The notes under the pieces were generated by a model. The model made no database searches. It had not been told where the DNA came from and saw only the letters and a list, made by a program, of their open reading frames with translations. The position numbers were made by a program, and so were the translations under genes. This document shows, one piece after another, positions 51,688-56,163 of a stretch of DNA of 56,163 bases (the first letter of the stretch is position 1; each line of letters opens with the position of its first letter). Source of the DNA: an uncultured Pseudoflavonifractor sp. (GTDB lineage Bacteria > Bacillota > Clostridia > Oscillospirales > Oscillospiraceae); the NCBI GenBank assembly GCA_947651395.1, contig CANSYW010000012.1:1-56163 (forward strand), written 5' to 3'.

Positions 51688-52050
51688 ATTTACAAGATTG
51701 TCGGACAGGTCACGCAGCGGGTAGAATCTCTCCTTGGGTTGTCCATTGGCAGCGACCGAAACATTTATATTGCCCCCTCAAATCTGACCCATATGCAGAG
51801 CCATCATCCAGCAGATTGGGCTAAGTATGGTGCGGAGCTCGTCAATATCCTGGCTTATCCGGATTACGTAGGTCAAAACCCCAAAGACGGCTCCATTGAA
51901 TATGTCAAAGAGTTCCTTGTAGACGGGGAGTTTGTCAAGGTCGCTGTCAGACTTTCAGGACGTGGGTACTACTACGCTCGCTCTTTGTATGTGTTGAATG
52001 ACAGCAGGGTAAAGAATTTCATCGCAAAGGGAACCCTAAAAAAAGTTTGA
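51688..52050 (+). CDS. PBECR-like (phage Barnase-EndoU-ColicinE5/D-RelE fold) protein, probable ATT start
   Basis: 120 aa. YKIVGQVTQRVESLLGL, then the strand-rich core NIYIAPSNLTHMQSHHP, ILAYPDYVGQNPKDGSIEYV and SGRGYYYARSLYVLND, resembling PBECR3 nuclease-fold proteins of phages and mobile elements (assignment from memory, moderate). An excellent ribosome-binding site, AAAAGGAGGGG (51670-51680), is followed 7 bases later by ATT (51688) at the point where homologues begin MYKI; no ATG, GTG or TTG is in frame there. The nearest ordinary start, GTG 51637, lacks a ribosome-binding site. It follows the repressor gene and may be an effector or toxin. Confidence 0.6.
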   Translation: MYKIVGQVTQRVESLLGLSIGSDRNIYIAPSNLTHMQSHHPADWAKYGAELVNILAYPDYVGQNPKDGSIEYVKEFLVDGEFVKVAVRLSGRGYYYARSLYVLNDSRVKNFIAKGTLKKV

Positions 52051-52075
52051 CAAAACAACGGCATCACAGTATAAT
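52047..52075 (+). promoter_or_regulatory. consensus sigma-A promoter inside the element
   Basis: TTGACA (52047-52052), 17-bp spacer, TATAAT (52070-52075): ideal in all three parts. It overlaps the stop codon of the PBECR-like gene and points at a non-coding 135-base interval that ends in a terminator. Confidence 0.9.
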
Positions 52076-52081
52076 GAAGTT

Positions 52082-52216
52082 GCAAAAGCATAGAATGTTG
52101 TGGATGAAAGTTGAGGACGGAACGGGCAGCCGTCACCCTTGTTGGAGATGTGGGAGTGTCGCCCCACCTTCTTTCATTCAAACAGCGGGCGGGCAACTTC
52201 GGTTGCCCGCCCTTTT
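52082..52216 (+). ncRNA. candidate structured small RNA
   Basis: About 135 bases from the predicted start of the consensus promoter to the terminator at 52187-52216. A closing stem ATGAAAG (52104-52110) / CTTTCAT (52171-52177) encloses two hairpins, GACGG (52116-52120) / CCGTC (52130-52134) and GTGGG (52150-52154) / CCCAC (52163-52167), giving a three-way junction. Short open frames here have no ribosome-binding site. It may be a regulatory RNA of the element or a leader of the integrase gene. Structure is hand-drawn, not computed. Confidence 0.5.
52187..52216 (+). terminator. terminator of the candidate RNA
   Basis: GGGCGGGCAAC-TTCG-GTTGCCCGCCC hairpin with a stable TTCG loop, then TTTT. 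Confidence 0.92.
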
Positions 52217-52222
52217 CCATAC

Positions 52223-52258
52223 AAAAAACCGCTCCCGGTGCTGCAACACCGGGAGCGG
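52223..52258 (-). terminator. leftward-acting terminator before the integrase gene
   Basis: CCGCTCCCGGTG / CACCGGGAGCGG hairpin with a 6-base loop; on the minus strand it is followed by six T. It would stop antisense transcription from the right and could also hinder rightward read-through into the integrase gene. Confidence 0.8.
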
Positions 52259-52354
52259 CAATAGCAAAGACCTCATCCATCACGACCAAGGCCCCTTTGC
52301 GCCCTTATTGTACCACACCGGGCGGCGGGGCGCAAGAGAAAGGAGTCCCCAAAA

Positions 52355-53458
52355 ATGAAAAACGCCAACGGCGAAGGCTCCCTGCGCCAAAGGAAGGACG
52401 GCTCCTGGGAGTTCCGTATCCAGGTAGAGGGCCGCAAGTCCCAGCTCTCCTTTTACTCCCGCGACGCCGACGGCCGGGGCGCCAAAAAGAAGTACCGGGC
52501 CTGGCTCAAGTCCACCGGCGGCAGAGCCCCGGAGAAGGTGGAAACGGTAGCCGGCTGGTCCGAGGTATGGCTGGCCGCCAAAAAAGCCTCCGTTGTCTAT
52601 GGCACCTATGCCAACTATGCGCGCTACACCAACGGCTTCATCCTCCCCGCCCTGGGCCATCTGAAGCTGGAGGCGGTGCGCCCCTATCACATCGCCCGGC
52701 TCTATGCCGGGCCGGAGGTCTCCGCCCTGTCCAACTCCGCCAAGAACGAGATCCGGGTCTGCCTCAACGGCATCTTCCGCTCCGCCCGGAAAAACCGCCT
52801 CTGCCTGGAAAATCCCGCGGAGGACGAGGATTTTTCCCGTCAGCCTCCCGCTCCGCCTCAGGTTTTTTCCATCCCCCAGGTCCAGGCGATCCTGACCTAT
52901 GCCCCCGCCCATAAATGGGGCGCTTACGCCCAGGCCGCCCTCTTGACCGGCCTGCGCACCGAGGAGCTGTGCGCCCTGACCTGGGGTGATGTCCACCCGG
53001 AGGATGAGACTCCCTACCTGCGCATTCACCAGGTCATTGCCAGGGCGGAGAGCGAGGCAGGGCGCAAATATGAGCTGCGCCCCGTCACCAAGAGCAAGCG
53101 GGAGCGCGTCGTCGCCCTGACGGAGCAGGGAGCCGCCCTGTTCCGTTCTCTGCCCAAGGAGGGGATCTTTGTCTTCCCGGGGATCCGCGGCTCCGCCTTT
53201 CTCACCCCGCCCCAATTTGCCCAGCGCTGGGGCGCCCTGCTGCGGGATCTGAACCGCACCCTCCCTCCGGAGCAGCAGGTCCCCCTGTTGTCGCCCCATA
53301 AGGCCCGCCACACCTACGCCTCCGCTCTGCTGAATGCCGGCGCCAACATCCGGGCCGTCCAGGATCAGCTGGGCCACGCCCGGATCACCACTACAGAGAT
53401 CTATACCCATGTGGATCTTGCCACTCGTTTGGATAATGTTAGAAAACTGGCCTACTGA
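52355..53458 (+). CDS. int: tyrosine-type site-specific integrase
   Basis: 367 aa. N-terminal arm-binding domain (about 1-55, GEGSLRQRKDGSWEFRI), SAM-like core-binding domain (about 65-155) and the catalytic domain with R201 (TGLRTEEL), K246 (VTKSKRERV), H315-x-x-R318 (LSPHKARHTYA), H341 (LGHARI) and the nucleophile Y350 (TTEIYTHV). All catalytic residues are intact. It lies just inside attR, pointing out of the element. ATG 52355 has AAAGGAG upstream. Two hairpins and 100 bases separate it from the nearest visible promoter (52047), so expression may need read-through. Confidence 0.96.
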   Translation: MKNANGEGSLRQRKDGSWEFRIQVEGRKSQLSFYSRDADGRGAKKKYRAWLKSTGGRAPEKVETVAGWSEVWLAAKKASVVYGTYANYARYTNGFILPALGHLKLEAVRPYHIARLYAGPEVSALSNSAKNEIRVCLNGIFRSARKNRLCLENPAEDEDFSRQPPAPPQVFSIPQVQAILTYAPAHKWGAYAQAALLTGLRTEELCALTWGDVHPEDETPYLRIHQVIARAESEAGRKYELRPVTKSKRERVVALTEQGAALFRSLPKEGIFVFPGIRGSAFLTPPQFAQRWGALLRDLNRTLPPEQQVPLLSPHKARHTYASALLNAGANIRAVQDQLGHARITTTEIYTHVDLATRLDNVRKLAY

Positions 53459-53477
53459 GTTCAGTAGGCCGGTTTTT
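53445..53477 (+). terminator. integrase terminator overlapping its stop codon
   Basis: GGCCTACTGA / TCAGTAGGCC, a perfect stem with a GT loop, followed by GGTTTTT. The TGA stop is inside the stem. Confidence 0.88.
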
Positions 53478-53480
53478 CAT

Positions 53481-53492
53481 TTTGTCGAAAAA
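53481..53492 (+). promoter_or_regulatory. Spo0A box (0A box), exact 12-base match
   Basis: TTTGTCGAAAAA contains the TGTCGAA core and A/T flanks of the Spo0A consensus. It lies 7 bases upstream of the -35 hexamer of the promoter at 53500-53528, between the integrase terminator and attR. The element itself encodes a Spo0A DNA-binding domain that could bind it, as could host Spo0A. Confidence 0.75.
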
Positions 53493-53499
53493 TGGGGGA

Positions 53500-53528
53500 T
53501 TGACAAAGAATGGAAAAGAATTTAAAAT
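53500..53528 (+). promoter_or_regulatory. strong promoter at the right end of the element
   Basis: TTGACA (53500-53505), 17-bp spacer, TAAAAT (53523-53528). In the integrated state it reads into attR and would stop at the copied tRNA terminator (53723), giving an RNA of about 190 bases with the 3' part of tRNA-Tyr. In the excised circle it would point through the att site toward the Spo0A-domain gene. Confidence 0.7.
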
Positions 53529-53624
53529 GGACACAACAAAAAATAAAAGGGTGCAGATAGGGTATCTATCTCTTTAAATTGTTGTGGAGTACACGCCGCA
53601 ATGCTTTGCACAGGCCGCAAGCCT
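53529..53624. other. gene-free strip before attR with one arm-type site
   Basis: No open frame of note from the integrase stop to attR. The strip holds the 0A box and promoter listed above and one TAGGGTAT (53558-53565), the same octamer that occurs twice inside attL. The rest is A/T-rich and unremarkable. Confidence 0.6.
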
Positions 53625-53729
53625 GACTGTAAATCTGTTGCGTATCGCTTCGGTGGTTCGAATCCACCCTCCTCCACCAACAAGGAAAACCACTGCATCT
53701 GTAGAGATGCGGTGGTTTTTTTTATGCTC
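53625..53729. repeat. attR: direct repeat copy
   Basis: 105 bases, identical to 49077-49180 except for one extra T in the terminator T-run. It contains the anticodon-to-CCA part of tRNA-Tyr and the terminator but no tRNA 5' half, so it is a displaced tRNA fragment, not a gene. Confidence 0.95.
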
Positions 53730-53756
53730 AGGCCGCGGCAGTGAATGGCACCTCAA

Positions 53757-53796
53757 AAAGGCGGGGCCTCTTTTCAAAAGAGACCCCGCCTTTTGC
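53757..53796 (-). terminator. terminator of the NSS transporter gene
   Basis: AAGGCGGGG-TCTCTTTT / AAAAGAG-CCCCGCCTT hairpin (one mismatch) followed by TTTTT on the minus strand. Confidence 0.88.
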
Positions 53797-53805
53797 TGTT
53801 TCATT

Positions 53806-55161
53806 TCAGATGCTGATGATCCCGAGGGAGCTTAAAACCGAGCTGATCAGGATGGCCACAATGCAGACAGGAGCCAGATACTTGATGACGAAAACAAAGA
53901 GCTTTTTGCCCCGAAAGGAGGCTCCCTCCGCTTCCGCCTCCTCAATGAGGGAGGCCGGCTTAACGATGTAGCCCACCAGGATACAGGTCAGGAACGCCAC
54001 AACGGGCATAAGAATACTGTTGCTGATAAAGTCAAAGAAGTCCAGAAACGCCATGCCAATGATCTGGATCTGGGCCAGGGGGCCGTAGCCCAGAGCGGAA
54101 AAGCTGCCCAATCCGATCAGGATGACCGCGGTGATCAGACAGCCGGTCATCCGCTTGATGCCGGTAAAGTCACAGAGAATGGAGACCACAGTCTCCGCCA
54201 GAGAGATGGCGGAGGTGAGGGCGGCAAAGAGGACCAGCAGGAAAAACAGAGTGCCGATAATATTGGTGATGGGCACGCTGCCGAAGACCTTGGGCAATGT
54301 CATAAACATAAGCCCCGGGCCGGCGTTGACGTCGGCGCCGCCGGTGAAGGAGAAGACGGCGGGAATGACCATAAGCCCGGCCAGGAACGCGATGCCGGTG
54401 TCAAATATCTCGATCTGATGGACTGAGGCAGTGAGATGGGAGTCTTTCTTCATATAGGAGCCGTAGGTGATCATAATGCCCATGGCCAGGGACATGGAGT
54501 AGAAAAGCTGTCCCATGGCGGCCAGGATCGTGGTGGCGGAGAACTTGCTGAAGTCGGGCTTCAGATAGTAGATCACACCCTCCATAGCCCCGGGGAGAGT
54601 GAGGCAGTAGACGGCAATGCCCAGGGAAAGAAGAACCAGCAGGGGCATCATGACCTTACTGACCTTTTCGATCCCCTTCTCCACCCCGGTCATGACTATC
54701 ACCACCGTAACGGCCACAAAGAGGACAAACCATATCAGGGGGGAGGTGGAGGAAATAAACTGTGTGAAATAGTTCCCGTCAACCAGGGTGGCGCCGCCGC
54801 CGGTAGCGTAGACGAAAAGGTACTTCATGACCCAGCCACCGATGACACAATAGTACGGGGTAATAATGATGGGCACCAGAGACGCCAGAGGGCCCAGAAA
54901 GCGGAACCGCTTATCCAGCGTGCCGTAGGCCCGAATGGCGCTTTGCCGGGTCTTGCGGCCAATGGCGATCTCCGCCACCATCAAAGCAAAGCCAAAGGTG
55001 ACCGCCAGAACCAGATAGCACAGAAGGAAGGTGCCGCCGCCGTATTTGGCGGCCAGATAGGGAAACCGCCAGATATTGCCCAGGCCCACCGCCGAGCCGG
55101 CGGCCGCCAGAACAAAGCCCAGCTTCCCGGAAAAACTGCTTCTCTTTGTGGATTCATTCAT
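53806..55161 (-). CDS. neurotransmitter:sodium symporter (NSS/SNF) family transporter
   Basis: 451 aa with 11-12 helices, LeuT fold. Signature of helix 1 and the Na+/substrate site: GKLGFVLAAAGSAVGLGNIWRFPYL, then GGGTFLLCY; helix 6 region MSLAMGIMITYGSYM. Bacterial members import amino acids such as Tyr, Trp or Leu with Na+; substrate not predictable here. Start ATG 55161 with GGAGG 8 bases upstream; the in-frame TTG 55176 is part of that site. Monocistronic. Confidence 0.93.
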   Translation of the reverse strand: MNESTKRSSFSGKLGFVLAAAGSAVGLGNIWRFPYLAAKYGGGTFLLCYLVLAVTFGFALMVAEIAIGRKTRQSAIRAYGTLDKRFRFLGPLASLVPIIITPYYCVIGGWVMKYLFVYATGGGATLVDGNYFTQFISSTSPLIWFVLFVAVTVVIVMTGVEKGIEKVSKVMMPLLVLLSLGIAVYCLTLPGAMEGVIYYLKPDFSKFSATTILAAMGQLFYSMSLAMGIMITYGSYMKKDSHLTASVHQIEIFDTGIAFLAGLMVIPAVFSFTGGADVNAGPGLMFMTLPKVFGSVPITNIIGTLFFLLVLFAALTSAISLAETVVSILCDFTGIKRMTGCLITAVILIGLGSFSALGYGPLAQIQIIGMAFLDFFDFISNSILMPVVAFLTCILVGYIVKPASLIEEAEAEGASFRGKKLFVFVIKYLAPVCIVAILISSVLSSLGIISI

Positions 55162-55285
55162 ATATACTGCCTCCAAGAAAATGATCGTTTTTTAGTGTAG
55201 CAAAAATTTCCGGAAAGGACAAGAGGAAATGGGCTTTTTCTTCGAAAACCGGGGTAAAAAGGAAGATATGGGGATGGTTTTTATA

Positions 55286-55317
55286 ACAAAAGGGACGGGC
55301 CCCGGCCCGTCCCTTTT
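55286..55317 (-). terminator. terminator of the partial HTH/membrane gene
   Basis: AGGGACGGGCC / GGCCCGTCCCT hairpin followed on the minus strand by TTTTG. Confidence 0.85.
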
Positions 55318-55328
55318 TGATTTATCCT

Positions 55329-56123
55329 TTACAGTTCCACGATCCCGTTGACCTGCCCGGTCTTGTGGTCATACCAAAAGTACCCCTCATGAAGTCCCTT
55401 CCAGTCAAAGGAGTAGTAAAACAACATGGAGCCGCTGTCCTTTCCCCACTGGAGAAATTGATATTCCACACCGGCGCCCACCTTCTCCGCTCCGCCCCGC
55501 TCCAAAAGGCCCATCTGCTCCAGGTGCCAGCCGATATTCAGCACGGCGGTGAGGTTCGTTCCGTTGTTGTATACCAGATCCCCCAGCTCCAGCCACAGCT
55601 TCTCCTCATCCCGGAAGGCGATCACATATCGTTCACTGTCCGGCGCCCACCAAAGCCCCTCGTAGGTGACAGGCCAGTCGGGACTGCCATAGCCCACATA
55701 GAGCTCCCCGCCCCCAAGCCTCTTGCTGATCTTCCCCACCGTCTGCACCTTATCCTCCAGGGTGAAGTGAAGAGGCCAGAAATCCCAGCCTTTGCTGTAG
55801 ACCCGGATGACGCTCTGCCCGTCGGGGGAAACCTTTTTGTCCAGCAGAAAAAAGATCCCGCTGCGCCAGAGAATGGCGCCGCCCAGAAGCAGTACCAGCG
55901 CTAAAATACCCCCCAGCAGGCCCAGATATTTCTTTCGGACGTTGCCCACCTTGCGAAAAATCTCATTCTTGGAGTAATCCAAAATGTCTTTGGCCTCCTT
56001 CCCATCGGGCTTCGGCTGTTCCGCCCGCTCCCCCAGGATCAGTTCGCCCACCGACACCTCTAACATTTCTGACAAGGGTTCCAACAGGGCGATATCCGGC
56101 GCGTTGAGGCCCGTTTCCCTTAA
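55329..56123 (-). CDS. HTH-type membrane protein, 5' end missing
   Basis: The readable part begins ETGLNAPDIALLEPLSEML, which is the last third of an XRE HTH domain (after the recognition helix), followed by VSVGELILGE, a linker, one membrane helix (GLLGGILALVLLLGGAILW) and a C-terminal extracytoplasmic domain of about 150 aa that I do not recognise. The frame closes at a stop codon (56124-56126), so the first ~35 residues of the HTH are absent. Given that the contig ends 40 bases on, this is probably an assembly edge artefact; a genuinely truncated gene is the alternative. Confidence 0.7.
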   Translation of the reverse strand, partial: LRETGLNAPDIALLEPLSEMLEVSVGELILGERAEQPKPDGKEAKDILDYSKNEIFRKVGNVRKKYLGLLGGILALVLLLGGAILWRSGIFFLLDKKVSPDGQSVIRVYSKGWDFWPLHFTLEDKVQTVGKISKRLGGGELYVGYGSPDWPVTYEGLWWAPDSERYVIAFRDEEKLWLELGDLVYNNGTNLTAVLNIGWHLEQMGLLERGGAEKVGAGVEYQFLQWGKDSGSMLFYYSFDWKGLHEGYFWYDHKTGQVNGIVEL

Positions 56124-56163
56124 TTAAAGATATTGTTGGGTAAAAAAGAAAGGTCAATCGATT
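56124..56163. other. contig end with sequence that does not continue the HTH
   Basis: These 40 bases are A/T-rich and put a stop codon in the frame of the HTH gene. They do not encode the missing start of the HTH domain and may be chimeric. Confidence 0.5.

Larger units (their letters stand above)
49077..53729. mobile_element. compact integrative element in tRNA-Tyr (4548-bp unit)
   Basis: Bounded by the ~104-bp att repeats, with a tyrosine integrase next to the right end and TAGGGTAT repeats at both ends that look like integrase arm sites. Cargo in order: Spo0A C-terminal domain protein (+), lipoprotein (-), Cro-like HTH (-), CI-like S24 regulator (+), PBECR-like protein (+), candidate RNA (+), integrase (+). 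No replication, packaging, portal or conjugation gene was found and no clear excisionase, though the 85-aa HTH protein could serve. It may be a satellite, a remnant of a larger phage or a minimal self-regulated island; I cannot decide which. Confidence 0.9.

Noticed and set aside
52047-52358. 103-codon frame over the candidate RNA
   Set aside because: It starts inside the -35 box, has no ribosome-binding site and runs through two strong terminator hairpins.
53625-53680. Second tRNA-Tyr gene at attR
   Set aside because: Only the anticodon-to-3' part is present; the sequence upstream cannot form the acceptor or D arm. It is the att repeat.

Overview
The window reads as a GC-rich chromosomal contig from a spore-forming, anaerobic member of the Clostridia, probably Oscillospiraceae (Flavonifractor/Lawsonibacter-like). 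The grounds are an alpha/beta SASP gene, CIRCE-controlled groES-groEL, a threonine T-box, two S-layer-homology proteins, a flavin reductase-rubredoxin fusion, and a bL9-DnaB-TilS-Hpt-FtsH core run. The genus is inference from gene content. Both contig ends look unreliable: a C homopolymer lies at 75-95, and a helix-turn-helix (HTH) gene breaks off at 56123.

Layout. 1-6.5 kb: SASP, a small unknown protein, murI, then a leftward five-gene operon thyA-folA-Nudix-trmN6(yabB)-rsmI with overlapping or closely spaced genes, and ilvE. 6.5-14.3 kb: a CNNM/CorC-type transporter behind a possible attenuator leader, a rubredoxin fusion, T-box-controlled thrS, a large membrane protein that looks like a catalytically dead P-type ATPase, and rlmB. 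14.3-22.8 kb: an SLH protein, then a Crp/Fnr regulator with UbiX, an NhaC-type antiporter and a UbiD decarboxylase (probable aromatic-acid decarboxylation module), then a first FtsH. 22.8-26 kb is accessory: DUF6809, an XRE regulator behind a striking palindrome and Spo0A-like boxes, a RelBE-type toxin-antitoxin pair, a Vat/CatB-like acetyltransferase and an AT-rich membrane protein. 26-31.3 kb: groEL-groES, a lipid kinase, a WG-repeat/SLH protein and a THUMP RNA methyltransferase. 31.4-35.4 kb: an SdpR-SdpI-like pair, a possibly rearranged patch of small membrane genes, and an NfeD-SPFH pair. 35.4-45.4 kb: gdpP, rplI, dnaB, tilS, hpt, ftsH, a secreted unknown and a cysteine desulfurase. 45.4-48.9 kb: a BceAB-like ABC transporter without its two-component system, and a HAD phosphatase.

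The most interesting part is 48.97-53.73 kb. tRNA-Thr and tRNA-Tyr are followed by a compact integrated element bounded by a direct repeat of about 104 bp that contains the 3' part of tRNA-Tyr. One unit is 4548 bp. It carries a free-standing Spo0A DNA-binding domain, a lipoprotein, a Cro-like and a CI-like (S24) regulator facing each other across three near-identical operators, a PBECR-like nuclease-fold protein whose best start codon is ATT, a consensus promoter feeding a probable structured RNA, and a tyrosine integrase. Beside the right end a 12-base match to the Spo0A box lies just upstream of a strong sigma-A-type promoter. The element therefore appears to carry both a Spo0A-type binding domain and a Spo0A target, which suggests a link between its behaviour and host sporulation (inference). 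No replication, packaging or conjugation genes were seen.

An NSS-family sodium symporter and a 5'-truncated HTH/membrane protein close the window.
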